A stretch of 35,218 bases of DNA from Streptomyces violaceoruber (GCA_000720805.1 JODI01000099.1:1-35218); one strand, 5' to 3'; positions 24,894 through 32,829 are shown, counted from the first letter of the stretch. Translations and numbers: made by a program. The notes: generated by a model from the letters alone, not told the origin.

Positions 24894-25795
24894 AGGGACA
24901 GGTTCTGGTCGCCGGTGCCGCGTAGGCGTCTGGCGATTTCGAGTTGTTCCGGTTGCGGGGGGCGGCCGTCCTTGATCTCCCAGAGGCAGTTCTGGAGGAC
25001 TCGGCCGAGGGTCCAGGCGCGGGCCCGGGCGGGGTCGAGGGTGAGGATGTCGGTCATGGTGTCGAAGCGGTGCCGGATGTCGGTGGGGTCGAAGCGGTTG
25101 TAGAGAGCGGGGAGGAGTTCGAAGCCGGGGTCGCCGGCGAGGGGTTTGGGATCGATGGCGAGCCAGGGGGCACGGTCCGCGGCGAGGACGTTCTCGTAGT
25201 GGAGGTCCCAGTGCAGGAGGCGGTCGCCGGGGTCGGTGGCGACTTCGCGTACGGCGGCGGCGCAGTCGGCGAGGAGGCGGCGGGTCTCGGGGTCGGGGAC
25301 CTGGGTGAGGGCCTGGGGGGTCTCCGCGAGCATGGCCTGGGTGATGTCGCCGAGGTGGCGCAGGCCGGGTGGTGCGGGAGTGGTGGTGAGGTGGGCCAGG
25401 AGCCGGGCGATGACGGCGGCGGCTTCGTGGGTGTCGGGGTGCTGGGACAGCATGCGGGTGGGGTCGAGGCGTTCCAGGAGCATGGTGCCGGTGGGTTCGT
25501 CGTGGTCGAGGAGGCGTACCGCTCCGTCGCCGTTCCAGGCGCGCAGGGCGATGGGTTCGCCTCTGCTCTCCTCGTCGGGGAGTTGGAGTTTGAGGACGGC
25601 GGGGGTGTGGTCCGGGCGGCGCAGGACGGGGAGGACGAGGGCGGAGACGCCGTGCATGGGGCGTCCGTCGAGCTTCAGGTCCCAGCGGTCGAGGAAGTCC
25701 TCGGCGAGGTGGGGCAGGCGGGCGATGAAGTCACGTCCGGTGGTGCCGTTGTATTTCTCCTGAGCTGCGGCCAGTGCGTGCGGGATGTCGATCAC
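24890..25795 (-). CDS. aminoglycoside/hydroxyurea phosphotransferase-like kinase
   Basis: A 301-residue small-molecule kinase of the APH(6)/hydroxyurea phosphotransferase branch. The catalytic loop is LLHWDLHYENVLAA (HxDxxxxN), and the following IDPKPLAGDPGFELLP supplies the metal-binding Asp. VLKLQLPDEE carries the ATP Lys, and MLLERLDPTRML is typical of the family. Resistance to streptomycin or hydroxyurea is possible but not established. GTG 25795 is preferred over ATG 25831 because TATCGT lies exactly 7 nt upstream; the earlier ATG would overlap the divergent rhomboid-like gene. Confidence 0.87.
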   Translation of the reverse strand: MIDIPHALAAAQEKYNGTTGRDFIARLPHLAEDFLDRWDLKLDGRPMHGVSALVLPVLRRPDHTPAVLKLQLPDEESRGEPIALRAWNGDGAVRLLDHDEPTGTMLLERLDPTRMLSQHPDTHEAAAVIARLLAHLTTTPAPPGLRHLGDITQAMLAETPQALTQVPDPETRRLLADCAAAVREVATDPGDRLLHWDLHYENVLAADRAPWLAIDPKPLAGDPGFELLPALYNRFDPTDIRHRFDTMTDILTLDPARARAWTLGRVLQNCLWEIKDGRPPQPEQLEIARRLRGTGDQNLSL

Positions 25796-25802
25796 GTACG
25801 GG

Positions 25803-25810
25803 ACGATACT
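25803..25810. promoter_or_regulatory. overlapping divergent -10 elements (kinase / rhomboid-like)
   Basis: Plus-strand GATACT (25805-25810) is 7 nt before GTG 25818. Minus-strand TATCGT (plus coordinates 25803-25808) is 7 nt before the GTG ending at 25795. They share 4 bp, so the two leaderless promoters cannot both be melted at once. Confidence 0.45.
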
Positions 25811-25817
25811 GGCGTGC

Positions 25818-26483
25818 GTGAATCGGCTCATGTGGACGGGTGGGCGCCGGAACCGGGTGGTGAGGTACGTCCGTGGTGCGCCGGGGACGTATGTCTGGCT
25901 GGCGTTGTTGTTCGTGACGACGGTCGCGGTGCATCACATGTCCCCGGACTTCGAGCGGGAGTTCCTGCTGGAGCGGTCGACGAACATCCGGGGGCTGTCG
26001 GAGAACCCGGGCCGGGCTCTGGTCGCGAGTGCGCTGTTGATCGACGGCGGGAAGTGGCTGCCGCAGGTCTTTCTCTACAGCGTCTTTCACGCGCCGGCGG
26101 AGCGTTGGCTTGGGACGGTGCGCTGGCTGGTGGTGTGTGTGACGGCGCATGTGCTGGCGTCGCTGGTCAGTGAGGGTGCGGTGCTGGTGGCGATGTGGGA
26201 CGGGCGGGCGCCGGCGTCGACGGCGGACACGTTGGACATCGGGGTGAGTTACGCGCTGGCCGGTGTGGTGGGCGTGCTGGTGTACCGGATCGCGCGGCCG
26301 TGGCGGTACGGGTATGTGGTGGCGGTGCTGCTCGTGTACGGGGTGCCGCTGGTGGTGGGGCGGACGTTCACCGATCTCGGGCATTTCGTGGCGTTGTTGA
26401 TCGGGTTCGCCTGTCATCCGGTGACGCGGGGGCGGGGGGAAGCGTGGAATCCGAGGGAGGCGTTCGCTGCTCGGAGGGGTTAG
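25818..26483 (+). CDS. rhomboid-like membrane protein
   Basis: A 221-residue protein with about five to six membrane spans: VWLALLFVTTVAV (about 23-35), a hydrophilic loop, LPQVFLYSVFHAPAERWLG, LVVCVTAHVLASLVSEGAVLVA, YALAGVVGVLVYRIA and YVVAVLLVYGVPLVVG, then LGHFVALLIGFACHP. This layout matches the rhomboid-like superfamily. The clear GxSG serine of active rhomboid proteases is not visible, so it may be a pseudoprotease. GTG 25818 is chosen from the -10 spacing. Ends overlapping the convergent quinone oxidoreductase by 4 bp. Confidence 0.8.
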   Translation: MNRLMWTGGRRNRVVRYVRGAPGTYVWLALLFVTTVAVHHMSPDFEREFLLERSTNIRGLSENPGRALVASALLIDGGKWLPQVFLYSVFHAPAERWLGTVRWLVVCVTAHVLASLVSEGAVLVAMWDGRAPASTADTLDIGVSYALAGVVGVLVYRIARPWRYGYVVAVLLVYGVPLVVGRTFTDLGHFVALLIGFACHPVTRGRGEAWNPREAFAARRG

Positions 26484-27523
26484 GGCCCTTCTGATGGATC
26501 TCCGCGGCGTCGCGACGCCCGGCACGCACTCCCCCACTCTCGACTTCGCTCGAGCGGGGGGACCCCCATGCCGTGCCGGGTCTCCAGGGCGTGGTGTGCG
26601 GCGGCCGCCTCGGCGAGCGGGAAGCGCTGCACGGCGGGGGTGAGGCGGCCGGCGGCAGCCTCGGTGAGGGCGCGCAGTTCGAGGGTGCGTACGGGGTTGG
26701 GGCCGCCGGCCTTCCGCATCATCACGGGGCCGAGGACCTGCTCGGAGAGGCCGTCGACGAGGTAGGGCGTGCCGTCGTGCGGGCCCTGGCCCGACCAGCC
26801 GAACACGATGTGCCGGCCGTCGGGTCCGAGCATTGCGACGGCCTCGCGGGCGACGTCACCGCCGACGCCGTCGAAGACGACGGTGGCGGTCCGCCCGTCC
26901 AGATACGCGCGGACGGTGTCCGGCCAGGACGGCTGCTTGTAGTCGACGGCGAGGTCGGCGCCGTTCTTCTCGACGCGGGCCGCCTTGTCCGGGCCGCCGG
27001 CGAGGCCGATGACGGTGGCTCCGGCGTTCTTGGCGTGCTGCACGAGCAGGGTGCCGATGCCGCCGGCGGCGGCCGGGATCACGACCACGTCCTGCGGCCC
27101 CGGCTCCGCGAACTGCAGGATTCCCATGGTCGTACGTCCTGTTCCGATCATGGTGACGGCTTCGGCGAAGTCGAGGCCGGCCGGGATCTCGTGGGCGCGG
27201 TCGACGTCGGTGACGGCGAGTTCGGCGTAGCCTCCCGGGGCGAACCCGAGGTGGGCGACCACGCGTTTGCCGAGCCACAGGCCGGCGACGCCGTCGCCGA
27301 GGGACTCGACCGTGCCGGCGACCTCCCGGCCGGGGATCGTGGGCAGGGCGGGCGGTTCGGGCAGGGGGCCCCGCATGCCCTCGCGCAGGGCGGTGTCCAG
27401 GAGGTGGACACCGGCCGCTCGTACGGCGATACGGATCTGGCCGGGCCCCGGTGCCGGGTCGTCGACCTGTTCGTAGGTCAGGTTCTCGGCCGGTCCGAAG
27501 GTGTGCAGACGGATGGCGTGCAT
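26480..27523 (-). CDS. zinc-less MDR-family NADPH:quinone oxidoreductase (SCO4266-like)
   Basis: Medium-chain dehydrogenase/reductase of the quinone oxidoreductase branch, 347 residues. GroES-like domain with IRIAVRAAGVHLLDT and IPGREVAGTVESLG, then a Rossmann domain with VVVIPAAAGGIGTLLVQHAK (AAxGGxG nucleotide motif) and ADLAVDYKQPSW. No structural or catalytic zinc cysteines. The C-terminus ends at HHALETRHG and then runs into a repeat-encoded tail of about 30 residues unlike the family. The promoter has a SoxR-type operator; in S. coelicolor SCO4266 is a SoxR target. Likely role: reducing redox-active quinones. Confidence 0.9.
   Translation of the reverse strand: MHAIRLHTFGPAENLTYEQVDDPAPGPGQIRIAVRAAGVHLLDTALREGMRGPLPEPPALPTIPGREVAGTVESLGDGVAGLWLGKRVVAHLGFAPGGYAELAVTDVDRAHEIPAGLDFAEAVTMIGTGRTTMGILQFAEPGPQDVVVIPAAAGGIGTLLVQHAKNAGATVIGLAGGPDKAARVEKNGADLAVDYKQPSWPDTVRAYLDGRTATVVFDGVGGDVAREAVAMLGPDGRHIVFGWSGQGPHDGTPYLVDGLSEQVLGPVMMRKAGGPNPVRTLELRALTEAAAGRLTPAVQRFPLAEAAAAHHALETRHGMGVPPLERSREWGSACRASRRRGDPSEGP
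26527..26569. repeat. GC-rich palindromic element of dispersed Streptomyces type
   Basis: Two strand-symmetric arms (ccccc.../...ggggg) surround ctcga-cttcgc-tcgag, flanked by ggcacg/cgtgcc. I recall near-identical sequences at many intergenic sites in Streptomyces genomes. Here it lies inside the 3' end of the quinone oxidoreductase frame and encodes its atypical tail. It may also act as a terminator between convergent genes. Confidence 0.6.
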
Positions 27524-27571
27524 AGAGGTCCCCCATCGGACGTGGCGTTCTCGGCGGGCAGGTCACCGACC

Positions 27572-27602
27572 ACTCTTCAACCTCAAGCTTGCTTGAGGTC
27601 AA
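27572..27602 (-). promoter_or_regulatory. SoxR-type operator in a 19-bp promoter spacer
   Basis: On the minus strand the order is TTGACC (-35, 27597-27602), a 19-bp spacer, then AAGAGT (-10, 27572-27577). The perfect palindrome CCTCAAGC-TT-GCTTGAGG (27581-27598) overlaps the -35 and fills the spacer. A long spacer with an internal dyad is the hallmark of MerR-family activation, and CCTCAAG...CTTGAGG is the SoxR-box sequence. The start codon is about 40 nt beyond the predicted transcription start. The operator also covers the last codons of the upstream FAD oxidoreductase gene. Confidence 0.8.
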
Positions 27603-28743
27603 GGGTGTGCCGGCCGAGGGCGAGCGAGACCGCGGTGAGGGCGCTGTTGAAGGAGACCTCGGACAGCACGCCCGGGGCGGCGACCTGGTCGCCGGCGAGA
27701 CAGACGCCGTCGCCGCGGTCGATCGCCGGCCGGTCGCGCCAGCTGGTGCCCGGGAGGTCGACGGCGCCGGTACGGCCGTTCGAGACCGCTTCGCGCCGCC
27801 AGGTGACGCGCTCGCGCCAGCCCTCGAAGGCGAGGTCGAGGAGCTGTTCGGCGCGTGCGACGCCGTCCGCCTTGGTCTCGTGCGGGCCGATGGGGATCTG
27901 GCCCTGGACGAGCTGCTCGCCGGCGGGGGCGAGGGACCGGTCCTGGGCGGTGAACCGTTCGATCCAGCCGGGGGAGTCGAGGTCACCGACGGCGAAGGCG
28001 TCCCCGCGCCGGGTGCGCACAGCGAGGTCGACGAGTGTCGTACGGCCGCTCGGCCACGTCAGCGAGTCGTCGCCGAGGAGTCGCCGGGCGGCGTCCAGGG
28101 AGGTGGCGACGACGACGGGGGTGTCGGTGGGGAGGGTGTCGACGCGGGACAGCGTCTCCATCCGGACGCCCAGGTTCCAGGCCCGGGCGGCCATCCGGTC
28201 CATGAGCGCGCCCCAGCCGCCGCGCGGATAGTGGGCCTCGGGCGGGAGCTTGGTGGCGCGGCGCAGCCGTTCCTGCACGAACGCGGCGGACAGGGCGCCC
28301 GGGTCGTGGTGGAACAGGGCGACGGCGCAGTAGTGGGCGGCGGCCCGGGCGGCCTCCTCGCCGGCCTGCTCGGTGGCCCAGGTCAGGAAGTCGACGTCGA
28401 CGGGTGCCTCGCGGGCACTGCGGCGCAGCAGCTTGAGCATCGCGAAGGGCGGGGTGCGGCGCAGGGTGCCCTGGTGGCGCAGCCGTAGCCGGGTCGCCTC
28501 CAGCGCGGGGAGGGGCGCGAGCGGTCCGATCAGGTCCCGCTGCCGGAGCCAGGCCCAATGGGGGCCGCCGTTGTAGAGGGCGTGCGGGCCCTCGTTCGTC
28601 CGGTACGGCCCTTCGGCGGTACGGGCCCGCCCGCCGAGGGTGTGATGGGCCTCGTGCACGGTGACCTTGGCGCCCGCCTCGGCTGCGGTGATGGCCGCGG
28701 TCAGTCCGGCGAAGCCGCCGCCGATGACGGTGATGCGGTGCAT
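27583..28743 (-). CDS. FAD-dependent amine-oxidase/desaturase-like oxidoreductase
   Basis: A 386-residue flavoprotein. The FAD dinucleotide motif ITVIGGGFAGLTAAITAAE is at residues 4-22, followed by VTVHEAHHTLGGRARTA, the GGR(A) hallmark of the amine oxidase/phytoene desaturase superfamily. The C-terminal FAD motif is GVCLAGDQVAAPGVLSEVSFNSA. No signal peptide. GGGAG precedes ATG 28743. The SoxR operator of the next gene overlaps its end, so the two genes may be linked in redox response. Substrate unknown. Confidence 0.86.
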   Translation of the reverse strand: MHRITVIGGGFAGLTAAITAAEAGAKVTVHEAHHTLGGRARTAEGPYRTNEGPHALYNGGPHWAWLRQRDLIGPLAPLPALEATRLRLRHQGTLRRTPPFAMLKLLRRSAREAPVDVDFLTWATEQAGEEAARAAAHYCAVALFHHDPGALSAAFVQERLRRATKLPPEAHYPRGGWGALMDRMAARAWNLGVRMETLSRVDTLPTDTPVVVATSLDAARRLLGDDSLTWPSGRTTLVDLAVRTRRGDAFAVGDLDSPGWIERFTAQDRSLAPAGEQLVQGQIPIGPHETKADGVARAEQLLDLAFEGWRERVTWRREAVSNGRTGAVDLPGTSWRDRPAIDRGDGVCLAGDQVAAPGVLSEVSFNSALTAVSLALGRHTLDLKQA

Positions 28744-28865
28744 GTCTGTGGTCTCCCTCGGGTTCGGGGTCGCTTTCTCACCTTTCTCTGCGTACGACTC
28801 CTGAGGCGGACGGAATGTGACATGGGTGTGCCCCTTCGCAGGTCAGGACGGTTGTCAGTGGCGGG

Positions 28866-29603
28866 GTGCAGCATGGGGGCATGGCGAGGAGAGCGGTGGG
28901 CGGGACGGGTGGGTCCGGTGGGAGCGGTGTGGTGGGCAAGGCTGCCGGCGCGGGCGGGGTGAAGGCGGCGCGGCGGCCGGAGGTGCGGCTGCCTCCGCTG
29001 GAGCCGTACGGCGGGGAGTTGGAGCCGGACGGGGACTACGACGGGCTGGAGTTCCGGGAGGTGGACCTCGTCGGGCAGGACGGCGGGGGTGCCCGTTTCA
29101 TGGACTGCGCGCTGACGGGGTGCGCGCTGGACGAGACCCGGCTGACGCGGGCACGGGTCCTGGACTCGGTCCTCACCGGCCCGCGCGGCGTCGGCACCGA
29201 CCTCGCCGAGGCGACCCTGCGGGACGTCGAGGTGATCGACGCCCGCATGGGCGGGGTGCAACTGCACGGGGCGGTGCTCGAGCGGGTCCTGATCCGCGGC
29301 GGCAAGATCGACTACCTGAACCTGCGTTCCGCCCGCCTCAGAGACGTCGTCTTCGAGAGCTGCGTCCTGGTCGAGCCGGACTTCGGCGGCGCCCGTCTGG
29401 AGCGGGTGGAGTTCGTCGACTGCACGCTGAAGGGCGTCGACCTCAACGCGGCGACGCTGAGAGACGTCGACCTGCGCGGCGTGGCCTCGCTGGAGATCGC
29501 GCGCGGGGTGGACCGGCTGGCGGGGGCGGTGATCAGCCCGGCCCAACTGCTGGATCTGGCACCGGTTTTGGCGGGGGCGCTGGGGATTCGGGTGGAGGGA
29601 TAG
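28866..29603 (+). CDS. pentapeptide-repeat-like protein
   Basis: About 245 residues (240 if ATG 28881 is the start; neither start has a ribosome site). A Gly-rich N-terminus (about 40 residues) is followed by a right-handed beta-helix-like region from about 60 to 215 made of five-residue coils with central Leu/Phe: FREVDLVG, ARFMDCALTGCALDE, ADLAEATLRDVEV, LRSARLRDVVFE, LKGVDLNAATLRDVDL. A short C-terminal helix (AQLLDLAPVLAGALGI) may mediate dimerisation. Family members include gyrase-protecting Qnr/MfpA proteins, but no such role is shown here. Confidence 0.82.
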   Translation: MQHGGMARRAVGGTGGSGGSGVVGKAAGAGGVKAARRPEVRLPPLEPYGGELEPDGDYDGLEFREVDLVGQDGGGARFMDCALTGCALDETRLTRARVLDSVLTGPRGVGTDLAEATLRDVEVIDARMGGVQLHGAVLERVLIRGGKIDYLNLRSARLRDVVFESCVLVEPDFGGARLERVEFVDCTLKGVDLNAATLRDVDLRGVASLEIARGVDRLAGAVISPAQLLDLAPVLAGALGIRVEG

Positions 29604-29641
29604 GCAAGGACCGAACCCCCCGTTCTCAGAAGACCCCGGAC

Positions 29642-30142
29642 TCAGGACACCCGGGGAAAGCGGGCCTGCAGGGTCCAGATCGCCGGGTTCTCGGCCAGGT
29701 CGTCGTGGAGGTCGGTCAGGTCGGCGATGAGGTCGTGGAGGAAGTCGCGGGCCTCGCGCCGCAGTTCGGCGTGGGAGAAGGTCAGCGGTGGCTCCTCCAC
29801 CGGCATCCAGTCGGCCTCGATGTCGACCCAGCCGAAGCGGCGCTCGAAGAGCATGCGGTCGGTGGACTCGGTGAAGTCCAGTTCCGCGCGCTGGGGGCGG
29901 GCGGCGCGGGACCCGGCCGGGTCGCGGTCGACGCGCTCGACGATGTCGCACAGGGCCCACGCGAAGTCGAGCACCGGAACCCATCCCCAGGCTGTGGACA
30001 GCTCCCGGTCGGCCTTGGTGTCGGCGAGGTAGACGTCACCGCAGAACAGGTCGTGCCGCAGGGCGTGGACGTCCGCGCGGCGGTAGTCGGTCTGCGGGGG
30101 GTCCGGGAAGCGGTTGGAGAGGGCGTAGCCGATGTCGAGCAC
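29642..30142 (-). CDS. hypothetical protein, Asp/Glu/Trp-rich
   Basis: A 166-residue protein, probably cytoplasmic, with no signal or membrane span. It contains DLFCGDVYLADTKADRELS and WGWVPVLDFAWALCDIVER, then a Trp-rich acidic region (FGWVDIEADWMPVEEPPLTFS) and a helical C-terminus. The layout resembles small Streptomyces proteins annotated only as domains of unknown function. GTG 30142 is the only possible start in frame before an upstream stop. Its 5' end is 41 bp from the divergent peptidase gene. Function unknown. Confidence 0.65.
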   Translation of the reverse strand: MLDIGYALSNRFPDPPQTDYRRADVHALRHDLFCGDVYLADTKADRELSTAWGWVPVLDFAWALCDIVERVDRDPAGSRAARPQRAELDFTESTDRMLFERRFGWVDIEADWMPVEEPPLTFSHAELRREARDFLHDLIADLTDLHDDLAENPAIWTLQARFPRVS

Positions 30143-30170
30143 GTACGTGATGGTGTCACGCGGATTCTCA

Positions 30171-30176
30171 TAGGAT
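30171..30176 (+). promoter_or_regulatory. -10 element of a leaderless peptidase transcript
   Basis: TAGGAT, a consensus Streptomyces -10, is 7 nt before the GTG at 30184. Confidence 0.6.
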
Positions 30177-30183
30177 CACAGCC

Positions 30184-31662
30184 GTGTCCCGATCCGCGCC
30201 GGTTGTCCCGGTCTTCGCCCCGGCCTTTGCGTCGCTCCTCCTCGCCCTCGCTCTGGCCCTGACCGCGTGCGGCGGGGGAGCGCACGGCAAGCCCGGAGGC
30301 TCCGGTGTCGGCGACCCGTACTTCCCGAAGGCGGGCAACGGCGGCTACGACGTCACGCACTACGACCTCACCCTCGCCTACGACGCGGACCCGGACCCGG
30401 ACCCGGACGCGGACCGGGACGCGGATCCGGACGCGGACCCGGCCCCAGCCCGGCTGTCCGGTACGGCCGTCATCACCGCCCGCGCCACGCAGGACCTCTC
30501 CGCCTTAGACCTGGACCTCAAGGGCCTGGACGTCGAGAGCGTCACCGTCGGGGGCCGGCCCGCCCGCTTCCACCGCACCGGCCAGGAACTCACCGTCCGC
30601 CCGCACGACGACCTCGACAAGGGCGAGACGTTCCACGTCACCGTCCGCTACTCCGGCACCCCCGAGACGATCACCGATCCGGACGGCTCCCAGGAGGGCT
30701 GGCTGCGCACGGCCGACGGGGCACTGGCCCTGGGCGAGCCCACCGGATCCATGACGTGGTTCCCCGGCAACCACCACCCCTCCGACAAGGCGTCCTACGA
30801 CCTCACCGTGACCGTGCCCAAGGGCCTGCAGGCCGTCTCCAACGGAGACCTGACGCGCGAGACGACCAGCGGGAACCGTACGACCTACACCTGGCACACC
30901 GCCGAACCCATGGCGAGCTACGTCGCCACGCTCGCCGTCGGCCGCTACGACATCACGCGCTACGACATCCCCCGCTCCACCACCCCCTCCGGCCTGCCCG
31001 TGTACGTGGCCGTGGATCCGACGCAGGCCGGGGCGAGCCGGAAGGTGCTCGCCGGGATTCCCGAGATCATGAAGTGGGCGGAGGACAACTTCGGCCCCTA
31101 CCCCTTCTCCTCCACGGGAGCCGTCGTCGACCGGGCCGACGACGCCGGATACGCCCTGGAGACCCAGAACCGGCCCGTCTTCCCCGGCCCGCCCGACACC
31201 GCGACCCTCGTCCACGAACTCGCCCACCAGTGGTACGGCAACTCGGTCACCCCGAAGACCTGGCGGGACATGTGGCTCAACGAGGGCTTCGCCACGTACG
31301 CGGAGTGGCTGTGGGCCGAGGACCACGGCGGCGACAGCGCCCAGCAGACCTTCCACGCGCTCTACGACCAAGGCGAGGACGAGGACCTCTGGTCCTTCCC
31401 GCCCGCGAAGCCGGCGAGCGCCGCGCACATCTCCGACCCCCCGGTCTATGAGCGCGGCGCGATGGTCCTGCACAAGATCCGGCAGACGGTCGGCGACGAC
31501 ACCTTCTACGACATCATCCAGGGCTGGGCCGCCACCCGCCGCCACGGCACCGCGGACACCGCCGACTTCACCGCGTACGTCGAGAAGAAGGCACCCGGCA
31601 AGGACTTCACCGGGATCTGGAGGGAGTGGCTGTACGGGGAGGGGAGGCCGTCGCACGGCTGA
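30184..31662 (+). CDS. M1-family zinc metallopeptidase, lipoprotein
   Basis: An exported zinc aminopeptidase-like enzyme, 492 residues. Signal peptide with lipobox ALTAC (Cys29), so anchored on the outer membrane face. N-terminal beta domain (about 50-245), then the catalytic domain with HELAHQWYGN: His344, Glu345, His348, and third ligand Glu367 in NEGFATYAE, the HExxH-x18-E spacing of M1. The GAMEN exopeptidase loop is replaced by DDAGYALETQNR (Glu-Thr-Gln), the form seen in actinobacterial M1-like proteins. An Asp/Pro-rich tract (67-89) interrupts the N-terminal domain. Confidence 0.9.
   Translation: MSRSAPVVPVFAPAFASLLLALALALTACGGGAHGKPGGSGVGDPYFPKAGNGGYDVTHYDLTLAYDADPDPDPDADRDADPDADPAPARLSGTAVITARATQDLSALDLDLKGLDVESVTVGGRPARFHRTGQELTVRPHDDLDKGETFHVTVRYSGTPETITDPDGSQEGWLRTADGALALGEPTGSMTWFPGNHHPSDKASYDLTVTVPKGLQAVSNGDLTRETTSGNRTTYTWHTAEPMASYVATLAVGRYDITRYDIPRSTTPSGLPVYVAVDPTQAGASRKVLAGIPEIMKWAEDNFGPYPFSSTGAVVDRADDAGYALETQNRPVFPGPPDTATLVHELAHQWYGNSVTPKTWRDMWLNEGFATYAEWLWAEDHGGDSAQQTFHALYDQGEDEDLWSFPPAKPASAAHISDPPVYERGAMVLHKIRQTVGDDTFYDIIQGWAATRRHGTADTADFTAYVEKKAPGKDFTGIWREWLYGEGRPSHG
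30382..30450 (+). repeat. in-frame Asp-Pro/Asp-Ala hexanucleotide repeat
   Basis: Tandem gacccg/gacgcg units, imperfect, encode alternating Asp-Pro and Asp-Ala over residues 67-89 of the peptidase, between two predicted beta strands. Confidence 0.8.
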
Positions 31663-31680
31663 CCCGACGGCTGACGGGGT

Positions 31681-32622
31681 TTACTCCGACTCGTCCAGCA
31701 GCCGCGCCAGTTCGGGCGGCAACACCGGTTCGGGTGCCTGGGCCAGCTCCTCCCGGGTCCACCAGCGCCAGGCCAGGATGCCTTCGTCGGTGTGGACGGC
31801 GGCGACGTGCGGGCCGGCCGGATCGCGGCGGGGGCCGTGGGCGACGTAGATGTGCTCGTGCTGGTGGACGGGGACGCCGCCGTACGTGAATCGGCGTTCC
31901 CACGTGCACAGCAGGGGGCCCGGTTCGAGGTCCGTCCAGCCGGTTTCCTCGCGCAGTTCGCGCAGGGCGCCCTCGCGTGGGCTCTCGTCCGCCTCCAGGC
32001 CGCCCCCGGGCAGCAACCAGTGCACGCCGATCTCGACGTTGTCGTAACGGAAGAGGAAGACCGCGCCGTCCGGATCCAGTACGGCGACCCGGGCCGCGCG
32101 GCGCGGGGTGCGCAGCGGTTTGCGCAGCACCGCGCAGGGGCGGCCCTTCCGCAGGTCCCGGCGGTGGGTGAGCGGCTGGTAGCCGAGGCCCGTCCAGAAC
32201 GCGAGGGCGCGATCGTTGCCGTCGAGGACGGCGAGGCGTACGGCGGTGCGGCCCGCGGAGCGGAAGCGGTCCTCCACGAGCGACGCCAACTCGCGTCCGT
32301 GGCCCCGGCGGTGGACGTCCGCCGCCACCATCAGCAGGCCGATCCACGGGTCCGGGTCGGCCGGGTCGGGGTGGTGGGAGAGCGTGATCGCGATGCCGAC
32401 CAGCCGGCCCTCGCTGCGGGCGAGTAGCACCTCCACGTCCGGGTGCGCCAGTTCCTCCGCGAGCGCGGCCGCGACCTGCTCCGGGCGGATGTCGTCCGGA
32501 TCCGGGAAGTCGCCGCTGAGGGCCTGGAACTCGCGGTTGTCGGCGTAGAGCGCGGTGAGTTCGGTGAGGAGGGCGGCCGGGATGTCGTGGTCCGGGGTGA
32601 GCGCGAGGGAGGTCAGGAGCAC
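31681..32622 (-). CDS. GNAT acetyltransferase-Nudix hydrolase fusion
   Basis: A 313-residue two-domain protein. The N-terminal GNAT domain (about 1-165) has GLLMVAADVHRRGHGRELAS as motif A and GNDRALAFWTGLGY as motif B. The C-terminal Nudix domain (about 175-310) has an intact Nudix box GGLEADESPREGALRELREETGW (about 225-248; fits GX5EX7REUXEEXGU). GNAT transfers acetyl groups and Nudix hydrolyses nucleoside diphosphates linked to X. How the two activities connect is unknown. GTG 32622 is 6 nt behind TAGGTT (leaderless). Confidence 0.88.
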   Translation of the reverse strand: MLLTSLALTPDHDIPAALLTELTALYADNREFQALSGDFPDPDDIRPEQVAAALAEELAHPDVEVLLARSEGRLVGIAITLSHHPDPADPDPWIGLLMVAADVHRRGHGRELASLVEDRFRSAGRTAVRLAVLDGNDRALAFWTGLGYQPLTHRRDLRKGRPCAVLRKPLRTPRRAARVAVLDPDGAVFLFRYDNVEIGVHWLLPGGGLEADESPREGALRELREETGWTDLEPGPLLCTWERRFTYGGVPVHQHEHIYVAHGPRRDPAGPHVAAVHTDEGILAWRWWTREELAQAPEPVLPPELARLLDESE

Positions 32623-32628
32623 GCGGGC

Positions 32629-32634
32629 AACCTA
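32629..32634 (-). promoter_or_regulatory. -10 element of the leaderless GNAT-Nudix transcript
   Basis: On the minus strand TAGGTT is followed by 6 nt and GTG. Confidence 0.6.
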
Positions 32635-32676
32635 CCGTGCCGGGGCGCGGCATTTCTGGCCCTCGCTCGAAGGTCC

Positions 32677-32730
32677 CGGCCACCTGCCACCCGGCCACCT
32701 GCCGCCTGGCCACCCGGCCACCCGGCCGCC
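32677..32730. repeat. degenerate 7-8 bp tandem repeat
   Basis: About seven units alternating around cggccac, ctgccac and ccggccac in the gap between the GNAT-Nudix start and the TerD stop. Confidence 0.6.
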
Positions 32731-32774
32731 ACGCGTTCGTCGGCCGACCGCCCCCGTGCCGCGCAACACGCCGA

Positions 32775-32798
32775 AACCCCCGGCCGCAGCCGGGGGTT
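32775..32798 (-). terminator. hairpin terminator after the TerD gene
   Basis: A perfect 10-bp stem (32775-32784 with 32789-32798), CGCA loop, about 32 bp past the TerD stop on the minus strand, with AA/TT at its base. Confidence 0.75.
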
Positions 32799-32829
32799 CG
32801 GGTTCTGCGTGGTGTACGGCGTGGTGTTC

